Source: Haematobia irritans (Eukaryota; Arthropoda; Insecta; Diptera; Muscidae). Taken from it: a stretch of 64,000 nt of DNA. Positions within the stretch are counted from its first letter, which is position 1. Every line of letters starts with the position of its first letter. The stretch is from positions 146,128,473 through 146,192,472 of the forward strand of contig NC_134399.1 of the NCBI RefSeq assembly GCF_050003625.1, in the 5' to 3' direction. The notes below the pieces were generated by a model that worked only from the letters and a program-made list of their open reading frames with translations, did no database searches and was not told the origin of the DNA. Shown piece by piece: positions 21,764 through 33,889 of this stretch. Position numbers and translations under genes: made by a program.

Positions 21764-24124
21764 TATACCCTCCACCATAGGATGGGGGTATATTAACTTT
21801 GTCATTCCGTTTGTAACACATCGAAATATTGCTCTAAGACCCCATAAAGTATATATATTCTGTGTCGTGGTAAAATTCTGAGTCGATATAAGCATGTCCG
21901 TTCGTCCGTCCGCCTGTTGAAATCACGCTAACTTCCGAACGAAACAAGCTATCGACTTGAAACTTGACACAAGTAGTTGTTATTGATGTAGGTCGGATGG
22001 TATTGCAAATGGGCCATATCGGTCCACTTTTACGTATAGCCCCCATATAAACGGACTACCAAATTTGGCTTGCAGACCCTCTCAGAGAAGCACATTTCAT
22101 CCGATCCGGACTTTGGTACATGGTGTTAGTATATGGTCTCTAATGACCATGCAAAAATTGGTCCATATCGGTTCATAATTATATATAGCCCCCATATAAA
22201 CCGATCCCCAGATTTGACCTCCGGAGCCTCTTGAAGGAGCAAGATACATCCGATCCGGTTGAAATTTGGTACGTGGTGTTAGCATATGGTCTCTAATAAC
22301 CATGCAAAACTTGGTCCATATCGGTCCATAGTTATATATAGCCCCATATATAAACCGATCCTCAGTTTTGACCTCCGAAGCTTCTTGGAGGAGCAAAATG
22401 CATACGATCCGGTTGAAATTTGGTACGTGGTGTTAATATATGGTCTCTAACACCCATGCAAATCTTTGTCCATATCGGTCCATAATTATATATAGCCCCC
22501 CTATAAACCGACCCCCAGATTTGGCTTGCGGAGCCTCTTGGAGGAGCAAAATTCATCCGATCCGATTGAAATTTGGTACGTGGTGTTAGTATATGGTCTC
22601 TAAAAACCATGCAAAAATTGGTCCACATCGGTCCATAATTATATATAGCCCCCATATAAACCGATCCCCAGATTTGATCTCCAGAGCTTCTTGGAGGAGC
22701 AAAATTCTTACGATCCGGTGAAATTTGGTATGTGGTGTTAGTAGATGGTCTCTAACACCCATGCAAAACTTTGTCCATATCGGTCCATAATTATATATAG
22801 CCCCCATATAAATCGATACCCAGATTTGACCTCCGGAACGTCTTGGAAGAGCAAAATTCATCCGATTTGGTTGAAATTTGGTACGTTGCGCTAGTATACG
22901 ACCGCTAACAGTCATGCAAAAATTGGTCCATATCGGTTTATAGTTATATATAGCCGATAACCAATCATACAAAAATTTGTCCAATTCACCAAAAATAATC
23001 TACCAAAATTTTATTTCTATATGAAATTTTTTTCAAAATTTTATTACTGTAGAAAACTGCGTCAAAAGTTTATTTCTATAGAAAATTTTGTCAAAATTTT
23101 ATTTCTATAGAAAATTTTGTCAAAATTTTATTTCTATAGAAAATTTTATCAAATTTTATTTCTATAGAAAATTTTATCAAAATTTTATTTCTATAGAAAA
23201 TTTTGTCAAGATTTTATTTCTATAGAAAATTTTGTCAAAATTTTATTTCTATAGAAAATTTTATTAGATTTTATTTCTATAGAAAATTTTGTTAAAATGT
23301 TATTTCTAAAAAAATTTTGTCAAAATTTTATTTCTATAGAAAATTTTGTCAAGATTTTATTTCTATAGAAAATTTTGTCAAAATTTTATTTCTATAGAAA
23401 ATTTTGTCAAAATTTTATTTCTATAGAAAATTTTGTCAAAATTTTATTTCTATAGAAAATTTGATCAAAATTTTGTTTCTATAGAAAATTTAGCCAAAAT
23501 TTTATTTCTATAGAAAATTTTATTAAATTTTATTTCTATAGAAAATTTTATCAAATTTTATTTCTATAGAAAATTTTATCAAAATTTTATTTCTATAGAA
23601 AATTCTATCAAAATTTTATTTCTATAGAAAATTTTATTTCTATAGAAAATTTTGTCAAAATTTTATTTCTATAGCAAATTTTGTCAAAATTTTATTTCTA
23701 TGGAAAGTTTTGTCAAGATTTTATTTCTATAGAAAATTTTGTAAAAATTTTATTTTTATAGAAAATTTTATCAAATTTTATTTCTATAGAAAATTTTATC
23801 AAAATTTTATTTCTATAGAAAATTTTGTCAAGATTTTATTTCTATAGAAAATTTTGTCAAAATTTTATTTCTATAGAAAATTTTGTCAATTATTTACGTA
23901 TTTAATCGGCCTTTTCTTTGTTTAATATATACCCCGCATGGACTAGCTTACAATTTAGAAGACGATGTTAAGAAGTTTTAAGATACCTTGTCATCGGCAA
24001 GTGTTACCGAAACCCAAGTAATTCGATTGTGGATGACAGTCTTTAGTAGAAGTTTTTACGCAATCCATGGTGGAGGGTACATAAGATTCGGCCTGGCCGA
24101 ATTTACGGCCGTATATACTTGTTT
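21764..24124 (+). mobile_element. Complete DINE-type (Helitron-like) element
   Basis: The left end TATACCCTCCACCATAGG is followed by the conserved block with a short (GTCY)n tract at about 21895-21915. About six 153-bp units (22030-22980) follow, then a 29-bp satellite tract (about 22985-23888), then the right block (CATGGTGGAGGGTACATAAG, hairpin TTCGGCCTGGCCGAA, TATATACTTGTT). It is followed directly by another element's left end. No TSD seen. Open frames within it follow the unit length and are not genes. Confidence 0.88.
22985..23888 (+). repeat. 29-bp satellite, about 31 units
   Basis: Unit TTTTATTTCTATAGAAAA plus TTTTGTCAAAA. It contains the perfect palindrome TTTCTATAGAAA and the near-palindrome TTTTGTCAAAA. 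Some units lose 1-2 bases (ATCAAATTTTA variants). Confidence 0.97.
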
Positions 24125-25820
24125 TTATACCCTCCGCCATACTGTGGAAGGAGACGAGATAGACACATGGTGTCTTTGGCAAAAATGCTCAGGGTGGGCT
24201 CCTGAGTCGATATAGCCATGTCCGTCTGTCCGTGAACACATTTTTGTAATCAAAGTCTAGGTCGCAGTTTTAGTCCAATCGACTTCAAATTTGGCACAAG
24301 TATGTGATTTGACTCAGAATAGAACCCTATTGATTTTAGAAGAAATCGGTTCAGATTTAGATATAACTCCCATACAAGAACAATTAGTACTATAGTCAAG
24401 TGCGCCAAATTTTATTGAAATCGGTTCAGATTTAGATATGGCTGCCATATATATCTTTCGCCCGATATGGACTAATACGGTCCCAGAAGCCAGAGTTTTA
24501 AACCAATTTGGTTGAAATTTTGCACTAGAAGTACAATTAGTACTATAGTCAAGTGTGCCAAATTTTATTGAAATCGGTTCAGATTTTGATATAGCTCCCA
24601 TATATATCGTTCGCCCGATTTACACTCATATGACCACAGTGGCGAATCTTTTACTCCTATTTAATTGAAATTTTGCACAGGGAGTAGAATTAGCATTGTA
24701 GCTATGCGTGCCAAATTTGGTTGAAATCGGTTCAGATTTAGATATAGCTCCCATATATAGCTTTCGCCCGTTTTACACTCATATGACTACACACTGAAAA
24801 AACAGTGAACCCACCAGGAAGAAAACATTTAGTTAATTTTAGAAAATTTTTAATATTCTTAGAAAATTTTAACTAAACAGTATTACAAACGCTGACATCA
24901 CGCCGATATCACAAAAATAAGTAAATATTTTTCGACAAATTCAAGAAAATTTATTAGACATAATTACTTTTTTCCACTTGTTAAAGAAAATTTTGTAGTT
25001 TGAAAGAAAAAATTGGAGTTCAAAATTGCAAGAGTGTCTTTAGTGACATGGACGAATTTGTAGTAAAATTTACAAATTTAAAGAAATAATGAACTATTTG
25101 GTGAGGAGTTCGAATTTAGTAAAACTTTTTACTTCATTTGTGTATAATTTTTTCCCGTTTTTTAGTTCATTTAACTAAAGTACGCAAAAAATTATTAGAG
25201 TAAACGAAACTTTCTCCATATATAACAATTCCATGAACAAAAACAAAGTTAAATTGGCTTTAGTGAAATAGAGAGTTCACTTTTTTTTTTGAGTGCAGAG
25301 GCCAATTTTTTGCTCCGATTTAATTGAAATTTTGCACAGGGAGTAGAATTAGCATTGTAGCTATGCGTGCTAAATTTGGTTGACATCGGTTCAGATTCAG
25401 ATATAGCTCCCATATATATGTTTTTCTGATTTTGACAAAAATGGTCAAAATACCAACATTTTCCTTGTATACTCGCCACTGCTTAGTCGAAAAGTTGTAA
25501 AAAGGACTCTAATTTTCCTAAACTTCTAATACATTTATATCGAGCGATAAATAAACTTTTACGAAGTTTTTTTACTAACATTGTGTTCCACCCTTGTGCA
25601 TTAGCCGACTTAAATTTTGAGTCCATAGATTTTGTAAAAGTCTATCAAATTCTGTCCAGATCGAGTGATATTTAAATGTATGTATTTGGGACAAAACTTT
25701 ATATATAGCACCCAACACATTTGACTGATGTGATATGGTATCGAAAATTTAGATCTACAAAGTGGTGCATGGTATAATATAGTCGGCCCCGCCCGACTGT
25801 AGACTTTCCTTACTTGTTTT
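24125..25820 (+). mobile_element. DINE-like element, third family, with MITE inside
   Basis: The left end TTTATACCCTCCGCCATA is followed by a block with ATATAGCCATGTCCGTCTGT and CGACTTCAAATTTGGCACAA. Several diverged ~120-170-bp units follow, recognised by GAAATCGGTTCAGATTTAGA and GCTCCCATATAT. The right end has a hairpin AGTCGGCCCCGCCCGACT (25781-25798) and then TTTCCTTACTTGTT. The layout is the same as the main family with different units. A CAC...GTG MITE interrupts it at 24792-25295. Confidence 0.75.
24790..25297. mobile_element. 504-bp CAC...GTG MITE with 2-bp TSD
   Basis: The element occupies 24792-25295: left end CACTGAAAAAACAGTGAACC, right end TTCACTTTTTTTTTTGAGTG. CA flanks both sides (24790-24791 and 25296-25297). 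Removing it restores the host unit order (CATATGACTACA then GAGGCCAATTTTTTGCTCC, parallel to the unit at 24626). Non-coding. Confidence 0.8.
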
Positions 25821-25929
25821 TTTTTCAATTTCTAAATTTTAATAATGTAGAAATAATGTTAATAATGTTCTTGTTACTATATTTTACCTAGGCGACTTCA
25901 AAAACACAAAAATCTTCAAATTTATGGAA

Positions 25930-26085
25930 AATCCCCACCAAAGTTCCCAACTCATGCGTTAAATAAGAATGGCTTAAAAAAGATTGCCCGCTTTATGTCT
26001 ACCCCTCATTGGCCACCAGGAACTTCGGATCTGGATCGTGCCAAGACGGCACTTCGCCGTGAATGAGCCGAATGCCACGGCAGTT
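25930..26085 (+). pseudogene. maT-like transposase 3' remnant
   Basis: Shifting frames give NKNGLKK, RFMSTPHWPPGTSDL and RAKTALRRE, resembling the segment around the SPDLNPLD motif in the remnants at 8128 and 9656. A part between SDL and the basic tail is missing. Very decayed. Confidence 0.45.
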
Positions 26086-28130
26086 TTCGCTTTTGAATCA
26101 TAAAATTAAAAACATATCGCATTTTTTAATTTGAAAAATAAAGGTTTTGTATTAAAGGTCTTTAATTTTAATTAAAAACACATTTTATACTTTGAAATAT
26201 AGGTTACAAATTTGATTTTTAAACTGAACATTTATGTGAATAGTGTTTCTTATACATTGATAAGTGAATTCCATATCCTAATTTTAATTCAATAGAACCT
26301 AGATTTATGACTAGATAGCTTCTCTACAAATGTCTTTATTTTGAAGAATCTCAATCTTTGCCTCAGAATCAAAATCCTTAAGTAAAAGTCTAAATTTTTA
26401 AATCCAAATAAATTTTTTGTTTTCACTTTTTATAATACTTTGATTTGACAAAAATGTCACAAAATCTCCAAACAACAAAATTAGTTAATTTAATCGCATA
26501 AATATAGAATCACTTTGAGATAATAAATTTCGTAATCTTTAACCACAAGTTAATAATATATTTATAGTATAATAATAAAATATTTATAATATATTTGTTG
26601 TGTTAATTCTATTTCTGTTCAAGATGAACATACATAGATACATATTTATTACATCTGCAATCCATACTAGATCTACAAAAGCTCATATCACTACAAGTCT
26701 CGTTGGATTCAGTTTTCGTAATCGAATTACATACATTATGTGTCATATGGGTCGTTATTTTATATGGTTGTTTAATTTCAACGACGACAACGTCTGAAGC
26801 CCAAGAGCAAAAAATATAAAACTGTAACAATGACATGACTGTTTGGTCGTAATTTTGTCTGTCTGTTCTTCTCGTTTTTAACTCTAATGTGTGATTGACT
26901 TTTCTGACTTCAAGACAATGACCAGTAAAAGGCCAAAGTGGAACAATCATACCCAACCATATTATAGCAGACATAAAGGTCTCCCCAAATAAGATACATT
27001 CATCTAAAATGACATGAAGATAGGCAATTACTGCAGTGGTATTATTGCTAGTAACTTATTGTATTGTTTTAATTAAAATTGGCTTGACAATGGCAATTAT
27101 CAGAGGATGATGGTCTTTCCTAGTCTTTACGTTCATGCACCACCAGAGCACTGATACAATGATTTAGGACCATTATAAATTTCTCTGAAGCCTACACGTA
27201 TCTTTCAAAGTTTTGTAAATTTCGTAAATTTTATTGAGTTGAAATTAATATAAGAAAATACAAGTAGGATAAAATGATTAATAATAAAAATTTATTAATT
27301 GTATTTTCTCATTATAGATGAGGTTATTGAAGTTCCACCATTGGAGTTGAAGAAGATGTGGTCAAATATCAAATGATTATGAATAGACAATATTTCAAGA
27401 TCAACTTTTAAGGTGCTATGCAACCTTTAACTTCATTTGGAAATAATTCATCTGTGGGCGATGTGAGAATATCCGACCCACACAAATCAATCAAACAGTA
27501 ATTAAGTATTGTCTATAAAAAATTTACAGTGTCGAAATGACAAACTGCCATTGTGTGATGCATGTAAAACATAAAATTACCTGTATACTTCCCATTGACC
27601 TTTGGGACACCATTCGATAACTTAGGCGTATCACCTTTGCAATCTTTATGTAAAAGGTTCATTTGAGTGACACATACCTAGAAAAAAGAAAAATAAAAAT
27701 TTATTACTGAATTTGTATTGCACGAATATTGAAATAATACATTTATATGTCGAGAAAAATAATACATTTATATGTCGAAAAAATGTAGATAACATTATAT
27801 CTTACTCAAAACTTTCAAAACCAATGACTCAAGTAAAAAAAAACCTTTAGGAGTCCCAAATGCTGTTGTTTTGTTAAAATTTTTTCATATCATCGAAAAG
27901 TTCATGTTTATATTTGCGGCAAATAAAAACATTTTTAATCTAAAACCTATGGTCAATTTCATTCATGTTAAGCACTGTTCTTTTCTGAATAACATATGAA
28001 GAAGTTTTTTTATGTCACTGAGCTATAAATAGATAAGGACGAAAAGGTAAAATTTAAAACAAGCCGAAAGTTCGACAAGGCCGCATCTTAGGATCTTACG
28101 TGCGAAATTCTACAAAAGACAGTTATCCAC
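26086..28130. other. No convincing gene
   Basis: A+T-rich. A 121-codon open frame on the minus strand (26609-26974) has no recognisable domain, no signal peptide and no supporting context. A CACTGTTCTTTT word near 27973 recurs at 7163, hinting at shared old repeats. Confidence 0.35.
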
Positions 28131-28139
28131 AATCAAATT

Positions 28140-28380
28140 CCAGACCCCAATTCGTTATACTTGTGCCTTTGGCATTTTGGAGAGTAAGATTGACACTAAA
28201 AAAATACCAGAGATTCGATCATCTCAGATGATGCTTCGCCAGGAATGCAGAACAAGTTTCGTGCAGCGTGCGATAGGTTTGGTTGGCGGTTATAGGTCAA
28301 TTCGTGCCAAAGGTAGCCAATCCCAACAAATATAAACTGATCCTAAAATTTAACGCATTTTTTGCCTTTGTACAGAAAAA
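28140..28380 (+). pseudogene. maT-like transposase 3' remnant
   Basis: Across frames one reads SRPQFVILVPLAFW, then DASPGMQNKFRAACDRFGWRL, matching the C-terminal tail of Tc1-like transposases. The following non-coding words (AAACTGATCCTAAAATTTAA) match the end of the remnant at 8128. A poly-A run follows, then a DINE-type right end. Confidence 0.5.
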
Positions 28381-28393
28381 TTAAAAAAAAAAA

Positions 28394-30930
28394 AAACAAG
28401 TATATACGGCCGTAAGTTCGGCCAGGCCGAATCTTATGTACCCTCCACCATGGATTGCGTAGTAAATTCTACGAAAGACTGTCATCCACAATCGAATTAA
28501 TTGGGTTGTGGTATCTTAAAACTTCTTAACATCGTTTTCTAAATTGTTAGTTAGTCCATACGTGGTATATATTAGACAAACAAGGTATGTATAGGTAAGT
28601 CTACAAATAATTACGAATCGATATGGACTTTTTTACGGTACGTAGAGAGCCAGAATTGAAATATGGGGGTCGTTTATATGTGGGCTATATACAATTATAA
28701 ACTTGATATGAACCAATGTTTGTGTGATTGGGGATCGATTTATCTGAGGGCTATATATAACTATAGACCGATATGGACCAATTTTTCCATGGCTTTTAGC
28801 GGCCATATACTAGCGCAATGTACCAAATTACAACCGAATCGGATGAATTTTGCTCATCCAAGAGGTTCCGGAGGTCAAATCTAGAGATCGATTTATATGG
28901 GGGCCATAAGCGTAGGAAGGCCTCTGGGGAGGGGGCTTAGACCCCCCCAGAAAAATTTTAGCCCCCCCCCCCCCAGAATTTGAAAACCTACTTACGATTT
29001 TCCATTTTTATAAAAAATAAACAAGCCCAGCCAAAAAAGTAATGAAAATGATCTTTTTGGATCCGGAAGTGGTGCAAAATTGGCGAAGAAGCGTTGAATT
29101 CAACATGGGCTTGTCATAGGACGGAAGTCCTCCATTTCAACAACCGAATTTGCATCACTTTTTTAGGTGTGATCCGAATTCAATGTTCTGAATGTAAATT
29201 AAAAAATTCTGTTATATTTTGTCAAATAAATAATTTCTATAATTTTTAATGGATTCTAATGCTTGTCGGAAACGTTTGACCTCAAATATTTTCAAAAATT
29301 CACAAGTTTTTCAGAATGGATTTAGAATTTTTTTCGACAAAATTTTAATTATTTGTACCATTTTATGAATTCTTACTTCGTTTTTAAGTTATTTGAAACA
29401 AAAAAATTAAAATTTCCCATTAAAAGTATGAAAAAACCAAGTTAAAAAAATTGAATTTAAAGAACTTCCTGAGTAGTTAAAATAAAGAACATCATTGGGA
29501 GTACATCTTCTGGAAGTGCTTTTAAAGTTGTGTCTTTGGAAGAACTTCCAAATTTTTTTGCTGGGAAATGTGTGGAACTACTTTTACTTGCTTTATTAGA
29601 AATTAATTTTCGTGTTATTTTGATGTCTATTTTTTTTATATTCATTTTTATGAAATAAAACATTAATTGAAATATAAATAAATGAAATATAAATTTTTAG
29701 CTCGGGGGGCTATAGCCCCCCTAGGAAAATTGTCTAGCTACGCTAATGATGGGGGCTATATATAATTATGGACCTATATGGACCAGTTTTTGCTTGGTTG
29801 TTAGAGACCATATACTGACACTACATACCAAATTTCAACTGGATCGGATGAATTTTGCTCCTCTAAGAGGCTCCGGAGGTCAAATTTGGGGATCGGTTTA
29901 TATGGGGGCTATATATAATTATGGACCGATATGGACCAATTTTTGCATGGTTATTATAGACCATATTCTAACACCACATACCAAATTTCAATCGGATCGG
30001 ATGACATTTGCTTCTCTTAGCGGCATCGTAAATTTGGTACATGGTGTTAGTATATGGTCTCTAACAACCATGCAAAAATTGGTCCACATCGGTCCATAAT
30101 TATATATAGCCCCCATATAAACCGATCACCAGATTTGACCTCCGGAGCCTCTTGGAAGATCAAAATTCATCTGATTCAGTTGAAATTTTGTACGTGGTGT
30201 TAATATATGGCCTCAAACTCCCATGCAAAAATTGGTCGATATCGGTCCATAATTATTTATATATAGGCCCCATATAAACCGATCCCCAGATTTGACCTCC
30301 GGTGCCTTTTTGTAGAAGCAAAATTCATCCGAGATCTGCTTGAAATTTGGTACGTGGTGAAATTATATGATATTTAACAACCATGCCAAAAGTGGTCCAT
30401 ATCAGTCCATAATCATACATAGCCTCATATAAACCGATCCCGAGATTTGGTTTTGGAGCCTCTTGGAGGAGCAAATTTCATCCGAGTGAGTTAAAATTTG
30501 GTACATTGTGCTAGTATATGATCGTTAACAACCATGCCTAACTAGGTCCGTATCGGTCTATAGTTATGTATGGCCCTCAGATAAATCGATCCCCAATCAC
30601 ACAAAAATTGGTCCATATCAAGTTCATAATTGTATATAGCCCCCATATAAGCGACCCCCATATTTCAATTCTGGCTCTCTACGTACCGTGCAAAAAGTCC
30701 ATATCGATTCCTAATTATTTGTAGACTTAACTATACATAACTTTTTTGTCTAATATATACCACGTATGGACTAACTCACAATTTAGAAAACGATGTTAAG
30801 AAGTTTTAAGATACCACAACCCAAGTAATTCGATTGTGGATGTTAGTCTTTCATAGAAGTTTCTACGCAATCCTTGGTGGAGGGTACATAAGATTCGGCC
30901 TGGCCGAACTTACGGCCGTATATACTTGTT
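28394..30930. mobile_element. Foldback DINE-type element (two right ends, inverted arms)
   Basis: Begins with the reverse complement of the right end (AACAAGTATATACGGCCG) and ends with the forward right end (CGGCCGTATATACTTGTT). The 153-bp units run minus-oriented up to about 30012 and plus-oriented from there to about 30700. Right-block words such as CCACAATCGAATTA and ACTTCTTAACATCG appear in mirror order at both sides. Ignoring the insert at 28905-29748, the arms are about 770 and 915 bp. The left block with (GTCY)n is absent. Confidence 0.8.
28897..29756. mobile_element. 844-bp hAT-like MITE with 8-bp TSD
   Basis: The element is 28905-29748. ATGGGGGC flanks both sides (28897-28904 and 29749-29756). 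Inverted ends: CATAAGCGTAG at the left and CATTAGCGTAG at the right (reverse-complemented), each followed within about 20 bp by a G-run/C-run palindromic segment. No transposase frame. The 8-bp TSD fits hAT, although the ends are not the usual CAGNG. Excision in silico restores a perfect 153-bp unit. Confidence 0.88.
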
Positions 30931-31061
30931 ATACCCTCCACCATAGGATGGGGGTATATTAACTTTGTCATTCCGTTTGTAACACATCGAAATATTGCTC
31001 TAAGACCCCATAAAGTATATATATTCTGGGTCGTGGTGAAATTCTGAGTCGATCTAAGCAT

Positions 31062-31136
31062 GTCCGTCCGTCCGTCCGTCTGTCCGTCTGTCCGTACGTC
31101 CGTCTGTCCGTCTGTCCGGCTGTCCGTCCGTCTGTG
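31062..31136 (+). repeat. (GTCY)n microsatellite
   Basis: Runs of GTCC and GTCT in the left block of the DINE-type element. Its length differs between the three near-identical copies. A GTCY proto-microsatellite is a known trait of Drosophila mini-me/DINE-1-type elements, which supports the tentative family link. Confidence 0.9.
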
Positions 31137-31249
31137 GAAATCACGCTAACTTCCGAACGAAACAAGCTATCGACTTGAAACTTGGCACAAGTAGTTGTTA
31201 TTGATGTAGGTCGGATGGTATTGAAAATGGGCCATATCGGACCACGTTT

Positions 31250-32110
31250 ACGTATAGCCCCCATATAAACCGATCCCCAAATTTGGCTTGGGGAGCCTCC
31301 CGGAGCAGCAAAATTCATCCGATCCGGTTGAAATTTGGTACGTGGTCTTAGTATACGGTCTCTAACAACCATGCAAAAATTGGTCCATATCGGTCCATAA
31401 ATATATATAGCCCCCATATAAACCGATCCCCAGATTTGACCTCCGGAGACTTTTGGAGGGGCAAAATTCATCCGATACGGTTGAAATTTGGTACCTGATG
31501 TTAGTATACGGCCTCTAAACACCATGCAAAAATTGGTCCATATCGGTCCATAATTATATATAGCTCCCATATAAACCGATCCCCAGATTTGACCACCGGA
31601 GCCTCTTGGAGGAGCAAAATTCATCCGATCCGGTTGAAATTTAGTACGTGGTCTTAGTATACGGTTTTTAACAACCATGCAAAAATTGGTCCATATCGGT
31701 CCATAATTATATATAGCCCCCATATAAACCGATCCCCAGATTTGACCTCCGGAGCCTCTTGGAGGGGCAAAATTCATCCGATCCGGTTGAAATTTGGTAC
31801 CTGATGTTAGTTTACGGCCTCTAATAACCATGCAAAAATTGGTCCATATCGGTCCATAATTATATATAGCCCCCATATAAACCGATCCCCAGATTTGACC
31901 TCCAGAGCCTCTTGGAAGAGCAAAATTCATCCGATCCAGTTGAAATTTGGTACATGGTGTTAGTATATGGTCTCTAACAACCATGCAAAAATTGGTCCAT
32001 ATCGGTCCATAATTATATATAGTTCCCATATAAACCGTCCCCAGATTTGACGTCCGGAACCTCTTGGAGGAGCAAAAGTCATCCGATACGGTTGAAATTT
32101 GGTACATTTT
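31250..32110 (-). repeat. 153-bp tandem units with continuous open frame (379 codons, 30968-32107)
   Basis: Unit 153 bp = 51 codons. On the minus strand each unit reads through as MGAIYNYGPIWTNFCMV, TKFQPDRMNFAPPRGSGG and QIWGSVY. Because the length is a multiple of three and the unit has no stop in this frame, any number of units stays open. Variation between units is freely amino-acid-changing. The frame continues through the (GTCY)n tract, where it shifts between copies. I do not call a gene: there is no known domain, promoter or codon signature. Confidence 0.85.
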
Positions 32111-32224
32111 GTCAATATATGGCCTCTAACAGCCATGTAAAAATTGGTCCATATCGGTCTTTAGTTATATATAGCCGATGACTTATTAAACAAAAATTGG
32201 TCCATATCGCCAAAAACAATCTAC

Positions 32225-32905
32225 CAAAACTTTATTTCCATAGAAAAGTTTGTCAAATTTTATTACTATAGAAAGTTTTGTCAAAATTTCATTTCTATAG
32301 AAAGTTTTGTCAAAAGTTTATTTCTATACAAATGTTTGTCAAAATTTTATTTCCATAGAAAATTTTGTCAAAATTTTATTTCTATAGAAAATTTTGTAAT
32401 CTACCAAAACTTTATTTCCATCGAAAATTTTGTCAAATTTTATTACTATAGAAAGTTTTGTTAAAATTTCATTTCTATAGAAAGTTTTATCAAAAGTTTA
32501 TTTCTATAGAAATGTTTGTCAAAATTTTATTTCTATAGAAAATTTTGTAAAAAATTTATTTCTGTAGAAAATTTTGTCAACATTTTATTTCTATACAAAA
32601 TTTTGTCAAAATTTCATTTCTATACAAAATTTTGTCAACATTTTATTTCTATAGAAATTTTTGTCAAAATTGTATTGCTATAGAAAATTTTGTCAACATT
32701 TTACTTCCATAGAAAATTTTGTCAACATTTTATTTCTATAGAAAATTTTGTCAAGTTTTTATTTCTATAGAAAATTTTGTCAAATTTTTATTTCTATAGA
32801 AAATTTTGTCAAAATTTTATTTCTATAGAAAATTTTGTCAAGGTTTCATTTCTATAGAAAATTTTGTCAAAATTTTATTTCTATAGAAAATTTTGTCAAA
32901 CTAGA
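32225..32905 (+). repeat. 29-bp satellite tract
   Basis: About 23 units with a partial internal duplication: the lead-in AATCTACCAAAACTTTATTTCC occurs at 32218 and again at 32398, showing duplication of a six-unit block. Confidence 0.95.
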
Positions 32906-33138
32906 TTATATACGTATTTAATCGGCCTTTTTTTGTTCAATATATACCCCGTATGGGCTAACTTACAATTTAGAAGACAGTGTTAAAAAGTTTTACGATA
33001 CCTTGCCATCGGCAAGTGTTATCGCAACCCAAGTAATTCGATTGTGGATGACAGCCTTTAGTAGAAGTTCCTACGCAATCCATGGTGGAGGGTACATAAG
33101 ATTCGGCCTGGCCGAACTTACGGCCGTATATACTTGTT

Positions 33139-33536
33139 TTTTTTTTTTAAACTATAAATTTTTCAATCAAACTGAAATAAAATATAGTGATTAAAAACAG
33201 TTTCGTTTTTAATTCAAAAATTAATTGAATTTTCAGTATCAATTACAAATTTAATTGAATTTAAAAAAAAAAAACTTGAAATTTGCTAATGAAATCAATT
33301 AATTTTTTAATCAAGTATTTTTTGATGCTCAATTAAACTGTGATTGATACTATCATTTTCGTGATTTAAGACATTTCAATTAAAAAATTAATTGGATCAC
33401 TTAATTTTTAGATTGAAAATTTGTTTTTTGTGAATGGAAAAATTTTGCATGGGTTGTCTTTTATATTTCGGGATCAGAGAATAAAATCAAATATTAATCA
33501 TCGAAAATCCTTTTATAGGTTTTCAAAATTTTTCCA
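33139..33536. other. A+T-rich, AATTAATT-rich stretch
   Basis: Many AATTAATTG and CAATTAA words in both orientations (33200-33420) suggest an old palindromic element, but I cannot define ends. Confidence 0.35.
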
Positions 33537-33676
33537 TTCGTTTTGTTTTGTTATTGTTGGTTTTGTTCTTTAAGCATTGTTGTTGTTTTTTTATTTCAGC
33601 TTAAAACCATACATTGACTAAACTACAAGTGTAGCTTAACCAACAGAGGACAAGAATGTTTGGCAAATTTATTTGG
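33537..33676 (+). repeat. Dispersed repeat shared with 55168-55310
   Basis: Shares TTATTGTTGGTTTTGTTCTT, ATTTCAGCTTAAAACCAT, ACTACAAGTGTAGCTTAA and CAACAGAGGA words with the palindromic locus at 55 kb. ACTACAAGTGTAGC itself is nearly palindromic. Function unknown. Confidence 0.75.
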
Positions 33677-33889
33677 GCAAAGCCCTATTTTTCAAAATAT
33701 TCCCTATTAAGATCTATACCATTTGGCAGGCTTTTGAATCAATTGTCGAAGCAGGTTTGGCACACTGATTGTGATATTTCCAAAACATGCATTATGAATC
33801 AACCGCTTCTTGAAGATTCGAAATACAGTGACCTCTCATTTTATTTTTTAAATACGGGAATAAAACGAAGTAATTCGGTGCCATTCAGC

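Larger units (their letters stand above)
30930..33138 (+). mobile_element. DINE-type element, near-identical copy 1
   Basis: 2.2 kb. The left end TATACCCTCCACCATAGG directly abuts the right end of the foldback element. The order is left block, (GTCY)n tract (31062-31136), seven 153-bp units (about 31250-32110), 29-bp satellite (about 32225-32905), right block with hairpin TTCGGCCTGGCCGAA, and TATATACTTGTT. It is almost base-for-base identical to 42497-44676 and, apart from lost units, to 44941-46835. A single long open frame crosses the 153-bp units on the minus strand; I interpret it as a product of the unit length. Confidence 0.92.

Noticed and set aside
26609..26974. 121-codon minus-strand frame as a host gene
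   Set aside because: No recognisable domain, signal peptide or splice context, in a stretch where frames of this size can occur by chance.
30968..32107. 379-codon minus-strand frame as a real protein gene (also 42535-43674 and 44911-45804)
   Set aside because: The openness follows from a stop-free 153-bp unit. Diverged copies contain stops and frameshifts, the tail switches frame with GTCY length, and no known domain or codon signal is present.
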